Shown piece by piece: positions 49,436 to 57,525 of a stretch of 64,000 nt of DNA. The notes below the pieces were generated by a model. The model did not search any database. It saw only the letters and a program-made list of their open reading frames with translations, and had not been told where the DNA came from. A program made the position numbers and the translations under genes. Source of the stretch: Arcobacter roscoffensis (lineage in GTDB: Bacteria > Campylobacterota > Campylobacteria > Campylobacterales > Arcobacteraceae); contig NZ_CP100595.1 of the NCBI RefSeq assembly GCF_024267655.1, positions 1,426,001 through 1,490,000 on the forward strand. The letters are read 5' to 3'. The stretch's first letter is position 1. The number at the start of each line of letters is the position of its first letter.

Positions 49436-49449
49436 TAATAGGGAGCATG

Positions 49450-51894
49450 ATGAGTAAAATAGTTTATAATCCAAATATTTTTGAACAAGAAGATATTGAC
49501 AAAGCAAAAAAAATCATCCTTACAAATGAGGGTGATTTAAAAAGTGAAGAAAGATGGGAAAAAGAGACACCTTTTATTGTAGATGATATTGTAGAAAAAT
49601 TACAAATAAATGAAAACATGACTCTTTTAGATTTTGGTTGTGGTATTGGAAGAGTAGCAAAAGAGCTTATAGAAAAAACTTCTTGTAAAGTAATAGGGGT
49701 TGATATTTCAAGTTCTATGAGAGATATGGCAAAGAAGTATGTAAATAGCCAAAATTTTAAAGCTATATCTCCACAAGATTTAGAAGAGAATATAAAAAAA
49801 GGCTTTAGATTTGATGCTGCTTATAGTATTTGGGTTTTACAACACTGTCTAAGTCCTCAAATGGAAATTGATACAATCAAAAAAGCTTTAAAAAAAGATG
49901 CTTTATTTTATGTCTTAAACAATAAAATAAGTGCAGTTCCAACAAACAAAGGTTGGAAAAACAATGGAGTTAATATTCATGATATTTTAAAACTAAGATT
50001 TGAACAGCTTGATGAAAGTTCATTACCTATAGAAATAGCTGATGAGAAAATATCAAAACTTACTTTTATAAGTTTTCTTAAAAACTCAAAGGGTTTTAAA
50101 ACTCTTTCATCAAATCAAGAAGTTATAAACTTAGCAAATCAGGCATTGCAAGAGTACAAAAAAGGAAACCTTGAAGCTTGTAAAAAGCTATATTTAAAAG
50201 TATTAGAGATTGAAGAAAACAATGAAGATGCCCTAGCAAACTTAGGAGTTATCTCAAAGGCTTTAGGAAATAGTAAGGAAGCCATAAACTACTATATAAA
50301 AGCAATAAAAATAAACCCTCATAATGCTTTGACATACAATAATCTAGGAAATGCTTTAAAAGACGTAAAAGATTATAAAAGAGCTATTCAAGCTTTTAGT
50401 GATTGTATAAAAAGAGATCCAAAAAACTTTAATGCATATAATAACTTAGGAATTACTTTTGAAGCATTAAAAGACTCAAATAAAGCGATTTGGGCATATA
50501 AAGAAGCTGTGAAAATAAATCCAAACTTTTCAAAAGCTGTAAATAATATTGGAGTAATACTTTATAAACAAGAAAAGTATGAAGAAGCAATACAAATATT
50601 TAAAATTGCACTAAATATTGATAAAAATTACCATGAGTTACATAGTAATATTGGAGCTTGTTTAAATAAACTAAAAAAGTACGATGAAGCTATTAAGTCT
50701 TTAGATTTAGCCATAGAAAAAGACCCAAAAAATGCGGGAGCTTATACAAATCTAGGAAATGTATATAATAAAATCCATGAGTATAAAAAAGCTGCAAAAT
50801 TACATGAAAAGTCAATTGAGTTAGCACCAAATGGTGTAAATGCTTATAGTAATGTTGGAACTTCATATAAGTATTTAAACCAAGCAAATAAAGCAATTGA
50901 GTCATATAAAAAAGCAATTGAGCTTGACCCAAGTTTTGTAAATGCTCACTTTGATTTAGCAACTATGTATTTAGCTAAAGGTGATTATGAAAATGGTTTT
51001 AAAGAGTATGAGTATAGATTCCAAAAAGATGAAATGAAAGCTCATATCTTTAATAATAAAGATATTTTCTCAAAACCTATGTTTACAGGTAAAGAAGATA
51101 TAAAAGATAAAACACTTTTAATTCACTCTGAGCAAGGGTTTGGGGATTCATTACAGTTTATTAGATTTATCTCTGATATTAAAGAAAAGTTTTCTTGTAA
51201 AATAGCTGTGAAATGTAGAGATGAACTAAAAGAGCTATTTAAGTGTTTAGAAGAAATTGATATTTTAACTGATAGAAGTGAAGATACACCTTCATTTGAT
51301 TATCATTTACCTCTTATGAGTATGCCTTATATTTTAGGAATAAAAGATATAAAAGAACTAAAGCAAGACAAGGGATACTTAAAAGCAAAAAAAGATGATA
51401 ACTTCAAAATAACAAAGAAAAAAGGAACTTTAAATATTGGAATTTGTTGGAGTGCTTCTGTAACAGGTGAGAGTTATGATGGAAAAGTTTTTGATTTAAG
51501 TTATTTAGAAAAGCTTGTAAAAAGTGAAAAAGTAAATGTATATTCACTTCAAGTGGGTCCTGAAAAAGAAGATATAAAAAAACTTGGCTTTGAAGATGAT
51601 ATTATAGATTTAACAGAGCAGCTAACAGACTTTTCTAAAACAGCAAGTTTGATAAATGAACTTGATTTAGTAATCTCATCTGATACATCAGTTGCTCATT
51701 TAACTGGTGCTTTAAATAAACCAGTTTGGGTTCCACTACAAAAAATACCTGATTGGAGATGGCAAAATAAAGGTGAAAAATCTTTATGGTATCCAAGTGC
51801 AAAACTATTCAGACAAAAAACAAATAGGGTTTGGGATAGCGTATTTCAGTCTATTTATGATAAACTTTTTTCTAATTTTAAAATAAAAGTTTAG
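49450..51894 (+). CDS. Fusion of SAM methyltransferase, TPR repeats and GT9-like glycosyltransferase
   Basis: About 814 residues in three parts. A class I methyltransferase (1-210) has motif I LLDFGCGIGR (59-68) and the SAM-binding acidic strand end VIGVD (81-85). About nine TPR repeats follow (roughly 220-530, with the typical AYNNLG...A...Y.KAI...P pattern). A C-terminal glycosyltransferase domain (535-814) contains HSEQGFGDSLQFIRF and LDLVISSDTSVAHLTGAL, as in TPR-linked family 9-type transferases. I choose the second ATG (49450), because AGGGAG at 49440-49445 is four bases from it but only one from the ATG at 49447. It lies 14 bp after the giant gene and 14 bp before the exporter, so its likely substrate is the adhesin, modified in the cytoplasm before export. 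That is inference; the sugar and the methylated group are unknown. Confidence 0.8.
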   Translation: MSKIVYNPNIFEQEDIDKAKKIILTNEGDLKSEERWEKETPFIVDDIVEKLQINENMTLLDFGCGIGRVAKELIEKTSCKVIGVDISSSMRDMAKKYVNSQNFKAISPQDLEENIKKGFRFDAAYSIWVLQHCLSPQMEIDTIKKALKKDALFYVLNNKISAVPTNKGWKNNGVNIHDILKLRFEQLDESSLPIEIADEKISKLTFISFLKNSKGFKTLSSNQEVINLANQALQEYKKGNLEACKKLYLKVLEIEENNEDALANLGVISKALGNSKEAINYYIKAIKINPHNALTYNNLGNALKDVKDYKRAIQAFSDCIKRDPKNFNAYNNLGITFEALKDSNKAIWAYKEAVKINPNFSKAVNNIGVILYKQEKYEEAIQIFKIALNIDKNYHELHSNIGACLNKLKKYDEAIKSLDLAIEKDPKNAGAYTNLGNVYNKIHEYKKAAKLHEKSIELAPNGVNAYSNVGTSYKYLNQANKAIESYKKAIELDPSFVNAHFDLATMYLAKGDYENGFKEYEYRFQKDEMKAHIFNNKDIFSKPMFTGKEDIKDKTLLIHSEQGFGDSLQFIRFISDIKEKFSCKIAVKCRDELKELFKCLEEIDILTDRSEDTPSFDYHLPLMSMPYILGIKDIKELKQDKGYLKAKKDDNFKITKKKGTLNIGICWSASVTGESYDGKVFDLSYLEKLVKSEKVNVYSLQVGPEKEDIKKLGFEDDIIDLTEQLTDFSKTASLINELDLVISSDTSVAHLTGALNKPVWVPLQKIPDWRWQNKGEKSLWYPSAKLFRQKTNRVWDSVFQSIYDKLFSNFKIKV

Positions 51895-51908
51895 TTATAG
51901 GTAGATAA

Positions 51909-54035
51909 TTGGAAGAGACGTTAAATACAAACGAAAATATAGAAAATAATGATGAAATAAACCAAAGAGAAGAGTATCCTTTACTTTACTCTTTGAAATA
52001 TATTTTAGACTTTTACTTTGGTGAAATATCTATTGATACAATCTTAAATCTTTGTGCTTCAACTTCAAATGGCTTTACTCCTGAAATAGCTATTGATGTA
52101 ATTCAAGAAGTAGGTCTTAGTGCAGTTTCAAAAGATATAAGTGCCCTAGATATACCAAACCACTTTTTCCCATGTATTATTATTGATGAAAATGATAAAC
52201 CTTACGTGTATCTAAAAAAAGATAGAGATATTTATCTTTTTGACCCAGTAACACAAAAACAAGTTCAAGAAGCACCTGTTTTTTTAAAAAACTTCAAAAA
52301 AGCAATATTAGTTTTTAGAAACCCAAGCAAAAAAGAGACTTTAGAAAAACCAAGAGACAAAAGTTGGTTTTGGAATCCTGTAAAAACATTTTGGAGATCT
52401 TATATTGAAGTTGGATTTTTAACACTTTTTATAAACATTTTTGCATTAGCTGTACCTTTGTTTACTATGAGTGTATATGATAGAGTTGTTCCAAATAATG
52501 CAACAGAAACACTATTTGTTTTAGCAAGTGGAGTTGTAATAATACTTCTTTTTGATGTATATTTTAAGAGTGTTAGAAATCATATAATAGAAAAAGTTGG
52601 TAAAAAACTTGGGGTTTACTTAGAAGAAGAACTTATGAAAAGAATGCTTACAATAAAGTCTGAGTATGATACGACACTGGTTGGTTCAAAAGCAAATCTT
52701 TTTAGGGAACTTGCTCAAATAAAAGACTTTTTTGCTACAAAATCAATCTTACAAGTAATCGACTTACCATTTTTCTTTATAGCTGTTTTTGTGATTTTTT
52801 TAATATCTCCAACAGTTGCAGCCGTTCCAATAGTAGTTGCAATTTTAATTGTAATATTTAATATTTTTATGCAAATACCAATTTCAAATTTAAGTAAAAA
52901 AAATGTAGAGAATATTCAAGCTAAAAATAGTTATTTAGTAGAGACTATTCAAGGTAGTGAGATTATTAAGCTATCAAATGCAACATCAACTAAACTATTT
53001 AATTGGAGAAATTTAGTTGCAGTAACAGAATCAATTACTCAAAAAATCCAATCTTTAAATGTATTTTCTATGAACTTATCTCAAACTGTTGTTCAGTTTG
53101 TAACTATGGCAGTTATCGTGGTTGGGGTATTTGAAATAGCTAATAAAAACTTAACAGTTGGGGGATTAATAGCTGTTACTATTTTAGCAAGCAGGGCAAT
53201 GGTTCCTGTAATTCAAACTTCTATGATGGTTATTAAATTAAAAGAGATAAAAGAATCACTTAATAATATAAATGAGTTTTGGCATCTTCCTTTAGAAAAT
53301 GAGAAAAAACCAGATATTGGTCTTGGTAAAATAAAAGGTGAAATTGAGTTTAAAGATGTTGAGTTCTTTTATAAAAATAGTAAATATCCATCACTTGCAG
53401 AGTGTAACTTAAAAATCCAGCCAGGAGAGAAAGTAGGTATTATAGGTCAAACTGGTGCTGGTAAAACTACATTTATGAGACTTCTAACTGGACTTGATAG
53501 TGCAACTAAAGGAAGTGTATATTTAGATAGTCATGAAATTTCTACAATACATCCTGTTGAAGTTAGACAAAATGTAGGTGTTATGCCTCAAGAGCCTTTC
53601 TTGTTCTCAGGAACATTAAAAGAAAACATCGAGTTATCAAACCCAATAAGTAAAGAAAAACTTATGTCGATTATAAAACTAACAGGTTTAGATGAGTTAG
53701 TAAAAAAATCAGGACAAGGTGATGCCTTGCAAGTAGGGGAAAGAGGAAATAACTTATCAGTAGGACAAAGACACTTAGTTGCCCTTGCAAGAGCAGTATT
53801 AAATGACCCTTCAATCGTTGTTTTAGATGAACCAACAACAGGTATGGATATAGGTTTAGAGAAAACTTTGATTAGTCATATTAAAAAACTTCTTGAAGAA
53901 AAAACATTGATTGTAATTACACATAGGTTTGCAGCCTTAGAGCTAGTAGATAGAGTTATTGTTTTAAACAATGGAAAAATAGTAGCAGATGGACCTAAAA
54001 ATCAGGTTTTAGCTGCATTACAACAAAAGAAGTAG
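51909..54035 (+). CDS. Type I secretion ABC transporter with degenerate C39-like domain (LapB/HlyB type)
   Basis: A 708-residue inner-membrane ATPase that would power export of the giant protein. The N-terminal 130 residues have the C39-peptidase-like fold pattern (SLKYILDFYF..., then DISALDIPNHFFPCIIIDE) but lack the catalytic Cys in the first helix. It therefore resembles the substrate-docking CLD domain of HlyB rather than a processing peptidase. The membrane domain spans about 165-425. The nucleotide-binding domain has Walker A GQTGAGKTT (about 513-521), Q-loop MPQEP, signature LSVGQ (about 616-620), Walker B IVVLDEP (about 636-642) and the H-loop ITHR (about 672). The start is TTG, because no in-frame ATG occurs before the first membrane helix and AGGTAG lies seven bases upstream. 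The adaptor gene follows after 6 bp. Confidence 0.95.
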   Translation: MEETLNTNENIENNDEINQREEYPLLYSLKYILDFYFGEISIDTILNLCASTSNGFTPEIAIDVIQEVGLSAVSKDISALDIPNHFFPCIIIDENDKPYVYLKKDRDIYLFDPVTQKQVQEAPVFLKNFKKAILVFRNPSKKETLEKPRDKSWFWNPVKTFWRSYIEVGFLTLFINIFALAVPLFTMSVYDRVVPNNATETLFVLASGVVIILLFDVYFKSVRNHIIEKVGKKLGVYLEEELMKRMLTIKSEYDTTLVGSKANLFRELAQIKDFFATKSILQVIDLPFFFIAVFVIFLISPTVAAVPIVVAILIVIFNIFMQIPISNLSKKNVENIQAKNSYLVETIQGSEIIKLSNATSTKLFNWRNLVAVTESITQKIQSLNVFSMNLSQTVVQFVTMAVIVVGVFEIANKNLTVGGLIAVTILASRAMVPVIQTSMMVIKLKEIKESLNNINEFWHLPLENEKKPDIGLGKIKGEIEFKDVEFFYKNSKYPSLAECNLKIQPGEKVGIIGQTGAGKTTFMRLLTGLDSATKGSVYLDSHEISTIHPVEVRQNVGVMPQEPFLFSGTLKENIELSNPISKEKLMSIIKLTGLDELVKKSGQGDALQVGERGNNLSVGQRHLVALARAVLNDPSIVVLDEPTTGMDIGLEKTLISHIKKLLEEKTLIVITHRFAALELVDRVIVLNNGKIVADGPKNQVLAALQQKK

Positions 54036-54041
54036 GGACTT

Positions 54042-55316
54042 ATGGATAGTAGATTTTTTGAAGAAAGAAAATGGAATTATTATGTATCAGTTCTTCCTAT
54101 AATGCTTTTTATAGTTTCTTTTGTAACCTGGGCATCTTTTAGTAATGTTGATGAAGTTGTAAGAGGAGTAGGAAAGGTTGTTCCCTCAAGTCAAACAAAA
54201 GTACTTCAAAACCTAGAAGGTGGGATTATCTCTTATATAAATGTAAATGAAGGTGAGACTGTAAAAAGAGGTCAAGTTATATATACTTTATCAAATGAGT
54301 TTTTTAAAGCCGATTTAAAATCAAAAGAGATTGACCTATTGGCTTTTAAAGCAAGTGAAATAAGACTAAAAGCTTTTATAAATGAAGAAGATAGTTTAAA
54401 CTTTCCTGATGAATTTATAGAAAAAATACCTGATATAGTTGAAAATGAAAGAAGCCTTTTCAATGAAGACCAAATGAATGTAAAAAACAAAATAAATATT
54501 TACAAAGATAAGCTAAATCAAAAAAAGTTAAAACTAAATGAAGCTCAAAGAAAGTTTGAAAACCTTTCAATTGAGTTAAATTTAGCTCAGGTTAATATGA
54601 AGATTTTAGAGCAATTATATAAGAAAAATGCAGTTTCTAAAAAAGAGTATATTTCTGAATTATCAAAAAAACAAAACATCGTTACTAAGTTATCTGAAAC
54701 AAGAAGTAGTATACCTATTATAAAAGAAGAAATCAGCGAAGCTAAAAAAAGAATTGAAGAAGTAAGATCTGAACAAAGAACAAAGTACTTAAATAAATAC
54801 TCTACAATTAAAGCTGAAATAAATAAATTAATTGAAAAAAATAAGGCTAATACAGATAGAGAACTTAGAAAAGAAGTTATTTCTCCTGTGAATGGTATTG
54901 TAAATAAGTTATATTTCTATACATTAGGGGGAATTGTAAAACCAGGTGATAAAATGGCTGAAATAACTCCTCTTGAAGATGCTTTAACTATTGAAGCAAA
55001 AATAAAAACTTCTGATAGAGCCCTAGTTTGGGAAGGACAAACAGTTTCTATTGAAGTTACAGCTTATGATTTCTCTAAATATGGATTACTTGAAGGAAAA
55101 CTTACATCAATTTCTGCTGATTCTTTTGAAGATAGAAATGGAAGTGTATATTATTTAGCAAAAATTAAAGCAGATACAAACCAATTTGCACCAGAACTTC
55201 CTATCTTACCTGGAATGGTAGCAAATGTAAATATACTTACAGGAAAGAAAACAATACTTGAATATATAATAAAACCATTAAAAGATATAAGAAAAAATGC
55301 ACTAAGCGAACAATAA
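54042..55316 (+). CDS. HlyD/LapC-family periplasmic adaptor of the type I secretion system
   Basis: A 424-residue membrane-fusion protein that links the ABC transporter to the outer-membrane factor. It has one N-terminal membrane helix (about 13-33), then VRGVGKVVPSSQTKVLQNLEGG typical of HlyD/LapC, the lipoyl-like half site (INVNEGETVKRGQVIYTLSN), long coiled-coil arms (about 110-275), the second lipoyl half with ISPVNGIV, and a beta-barrel part. The C-terminal ILEYIIKPLKDIRKNALSE is a standard ending of the family. It is six bases downstream of the ABC gene, with AGGGAC as ribosome binding site. A long hairpin follows, so the first transcription unit may partly end here. Confidence 0.95.
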   Translation: MDSRFFEERKWNYYVSVLPIMLFIVSFVTWASFSNVDEVVRGVGKVVPSSQTKVLQNLEGGIISYINVNEGETVKRGQVIYTLSNEFFKADLKSKEIDLLAFKASEIRLKAFINEEDSLNFPDEFIEKIPDIVENERSLFNEDQMNVKNKINIYKDKLNQKKLKLNEAQRKFENLSIELNLAQVNMKILEQLYKKNAVSKKEYISELSKKQNIVTKLSETRSSIPIIKEEISEAKKRIEEVRSEQRTKYLNKYSTIKAEINKLIEKNKANTDRELRKEVISPVNGIVNKLYFYTLGGIVKPGDKMAEITPLEDALTIEAKIKTSDRALVWEGQTVSIEVTAYDFSKYGLLEGKLTSISADSFEDRNGSVYYLAKIKADTNQFAPELPILPGMVANVNILTGKKTILEYIIKPLKDIRKNALSEQ

Positions 55317-55331
55317 TTCATTTTAGTTATT

Positions 55332-55389
55332 AAAAAGTCATATTAAATTTACTTTTTTAAAAGTTTACTTAGTGTAATATGTCTTTTTT
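55332..55389 (+). terminator. Long hairpin between adaptor and sensor genes: terminator or attenuator
   Basis: Arms 55332-55345 and 55375-55388 pair at 13 of 14 positions (core AAAAAG-CATATTA) and end in a T run. The 29-base loop holds its own small hairpin, ACTTTT-TT-AAAAGT (55351-55364). It lies in the only sizeable gap (95 bp) inside the adhesin locus. It probably reduces read-through between the secretion genes and the sensor/stator/TolC genes. Confidence 0.6.
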
Positions 55390-55411
55390 ATGTAGTATAT
55401 GAGAGGTTTTA

Positions 55412-56365
55412 ATGTTTAGTTTCTTCAAGTTTCTTCAAAATAGTATAAAAAATCTTAAACAAAATAAAGGTTTATGGTTTACTATTCTTGCCGTTCTTTC
55501 AATCACAGGTATTTTTCTTTCATTATATTTGTTAACACACATGACGCAAAATGCATCAAAAGAAGTGTATACAAATATTGCTTCATCATATGATAAGAAC
55601 TTAAAAAATAAATTTTATGAAAAAGAGTTAGAATTTAAAAAGATACTTTTATCTGTAAATTCAAACACTACTTTAATCAACGAAGTGCAAACAAATGATT
55701 TAATTGCAGTTGGAAATAGTATAGGCTCTTATAACAAGAGCTTTAAAGATAGTGGTTTTGAAACACTACAACTTAGTTTCTATCCTGTGATTAATCAAGT
55801 AAATCAATATAGAAATAGTATTAACTCAGTTATAACTTCAAAAAATAAAGTTTTTGGATTAGAAGTTTTATTTGATGGAATATATTTAGTTTATATACAA
55901 CCTATAATTTCAGAAGATAGAATAGTTGGTGTTCTTGAGTTAAAAGAAGAGTTACATGTATTTAAAGATGTATATACTAAAGAAGACTCTATTTTCATGT
56001 TTTTATTAGAAAGTAGAATGTTAAATAAATTATCAATTAATGCTAGAAACGGGAAATATAGAGAAGTAGTAAATGATTTATATGTAGAAGAGGCAAGATA
56101 TGATGGTCAATTCTTTGCTAAAATCATTGAAAACGGTAAAGAAGAATTTGCAAATATGATGGATCTTAGTTATTCAGTTGATGATCAGTTCTATAGATCC
56201 GTACGAGAAATTTCTGATATTAATGGAAATGTAATTGGGGTTGTTTTAATTGGTCAAACAGTTGCAAACAGTGGATCTTTTGTAAATATCGTAGATAAAA
56301 TGACAAAAACAGTAACAACAGTTGCCTTAGGTTTAGTTATTTCAATCTTACTATTTATGTTCTAA
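55412..56365 (+). CDS. Periplasmic Cache-like sensor with two membrane helices and no output domain
   Basis: A 317-residue membrane protein. Helix 1 is at about 21-43, a periplasmic region of about 250 residues follows, and helix 2 at about 296-317 ends at the C-terminus. The periplasmic part has the long helix and alpha/beta pattern of double-Cache sensor domains, with VLFDGIYLVYIQPII..DRIVGVLELKEEL and SVREISDINGNVIGVVLIGQ resembling the two Cache strands that precede the second membrane helix in chemoreceptors. No HAMP, kinase, GGDEF or methyl-accepting part follows. It must therefore signal through contact with membrane partners, most simply the MotA-like protein encoded 10 bp downstream or the LapD-like protein. 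The ligand is unknown. The ribosome binding site GAGAGG lies just upstream of the ATG. Confidence 0.7.
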   Translation: MFSFFKFLQNSIKNLKQNKGLWFTILAVLSITGIFLSLYLLTHMTQNASKEVYTNIASSYDKNLKNKFYEKELEFKKILLSVNSNTTLINEVQTNDLIAVGNSIGSYNKSFKDSGFETLQLSFYPVINQVNQYRNSINSVITSKNKVFGLEVLFDGIYLVYIQPIISEDRIVGVLELKEELHVFKDVYTKEDSIFMFLLESRMLNKLSINARNGKYREVVNDLYVEEARYDGQFFAKIIENGKEEFANMMDLSYSVDDQFYRSVREISDINGNVIGVVLIGQTVANSGSFVNIVDKMTKTVTTVALGLVISILLFMF

Positions 56366-56375
56366 GAGGACTTTT

Positions 56376-57515
56376 ATGAGACGTATTAAAATATTAAAGA
56401 TTTACTTTATCTTTTTACTGTTTTTAGTTTTTTTAGTTTTTTCAAACATTCAATTAATTAGTACATTCTTTTTTGCAACATTAACTTTTAATGTTGCAAT
56501 TTTAACTATATTTTCTATTGGTTTATTAGTTTTATATCAAGCAGCTATTAAACTTACAATGCTTTCAGGTACTTTTGGAATTTTAGCCTATAAAAAGGGT
56601 AAGGATTTAGAATTTTACCTTCAAGGAATTACAGGTGTATTTCCTGCTACTATTGCTCATATGTTTAACAAAAGAGCAAAAAGAGGTGTTCTTTACTTTA
56701 CACAACATGAAGCAAAAGATGTAAGTGATTGGTTAACAGATCAATTTTTTAATCAAAAAGGTTATACAAACTTTTTCGTTGGAACATCATTAATGCTTGG
56801 ACTTTTTGGTACTTTTACAGGATTATTAGTTGCTATTGATGAAATGGGTGCAATTATTTTATCTTTTGGTGGTGATGATATTGATCTAGGTGAAGTAATG
56901 ACAAGTTTCTCAGGTCCTCTTGGTGGTATGTCAGTTGGATTTGCTTCATCATTATTTGGTGTTGCCTCAGCAGTTATCTTAAATGTAATGCAATATATTT
57001 TAACAAGAAACCAAGCAGCATTTTTACATGATGTTGAAGATTGGATGAAGGGTAAAATTATTGAGTCTCAATCATCAGAAGCTTTAGAAGAGAGTGGTTT
57101 ACCTCAAGCTATGACTCAAACAGCAGCCTCAAGTGCAGTTGCAAATCCAGGAGCTGGATTTCTTGATGTATTTGTTGATACTATGGGTAGTTTTACTGAA
57201 AAACTTGACAAGTCTAATAAAAGCAATGAAGAGATATATAAAGTTATAAGTGATAATTTATCTTCAAGTAATAAAAATGATGAAAAAGAAACAATGCTTC
57301 TAGAAGATATAGTTAACAACTTAAGAGAATTAAATGTAAACCAGTTCTCAAATGCTTCAATGATGGAAGAGTCATTACAAGAGATTTCAAATGTAATTAT
57401 GTCGGAGCATAGGACTATGAAAAAGAATTTAGAGTTACAAGAAGAGAGTAATAAAATTTTACTTGACTTAGTTAAAACCTTAAATACTAGAATTGATAAG
57501 CTAGAAAATAAATAG
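56376..57515 (+). CDS. MotA/TolQ/ExbB-family proton-channel subunit with long cytoplasmic coiled tail
   Basis: A 379-residue inner-membrane protein. Two adjoining N-terminal helices (about 9-28 and 30-58) precede a cytoplasmic loop (60-130). Helix 3 (132-154) carries LGLFGTFTGLLVAI and helix 4 (181-209) carries PLGGMSVGFASSLFGVASAVILN. The GTFxGL and G-x-A-SSLFG-x-ASAV patterns are those of the MotA/ExbB channel family. The C-terminal 165 residues are soluble and increasingly helical (about 310-379), unlike TolQ or ExbB, and recall the tail of ZorA. With the next gene it should form a proton-driven pair acting on the cell envelope. Salmonella SiiA/SiiB is the known precedent for such a pair beside a type I adhesin exporter. 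There is a 10-bp gap on each side. Confidence 0.85.
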   Translation: MRRIKILKIYFIFLLFLVFLVFSNIQLISTFFFATLTFNVAILTIFSIGLLVLYQAAIKLTMLSGTFGILAYKKGKDLEFYLQGITGVFPATIAHMFNKRAKRGVLYFTQHEAKDVSDWLTDQFFNQKGYTNFFVGTSLMLGLFGTFTGLLVAIDEMGAIILSFGGDDIDLGEVMTSFSGPLGGMSVGFASSLFGVASAVILNVMQYILTRNQAAFLHDVEDWMKGKIIESQSSEALEESGLPQAMTQTAASSAVANPGAGFLDVFVDTMGSFTEKLDKSNKSNEEIYKVISDNLSSSNKNDEKETMLLEDIVNNLRELNVNQFSNASMMEESLQEISNVIMSEHRTMKKNLELQEESNKILLDLVKTLNTRIDKLENK

Positions 57516-57525
57516 TGGAATTTGA

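Noticed and set aside
45383..48208. CRISPR-like or mobile-element reading of the regular direct repeats
   Set aside because: The 942-bp units are contiguous, in frame and without spacers, and code for a continuous protein. No transposase or cas gene is present.
10166..49435. The giant frame as an assembly or frameshift artefact
   Set aside because: There is no internal stop over 39 kb, module phase is kept throughout, it has proper N- and C-terminal domains, and a matching exporter follows at once.
11875..49488. Dozens of minus-strand open frames of 60-220 codons inside the giant gene
   Set aside because: They are antisense shadows of the RTX repeats: low-complexity Ser/Pro/Phe or Leu/His/Gln proteins with no ribosome binding sites, and they repeat whenever the coding-strand repeat does (for example the three identical 113-codon frames).
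51909..54035. Bacteriocin exporter/processing peptidase (active C39)
   Set aside because: The catalytic Cys of C39 is missing from the first helix, no leader-peptide gene with a double-glycine motif is present, and the neighbours fit RTX export.
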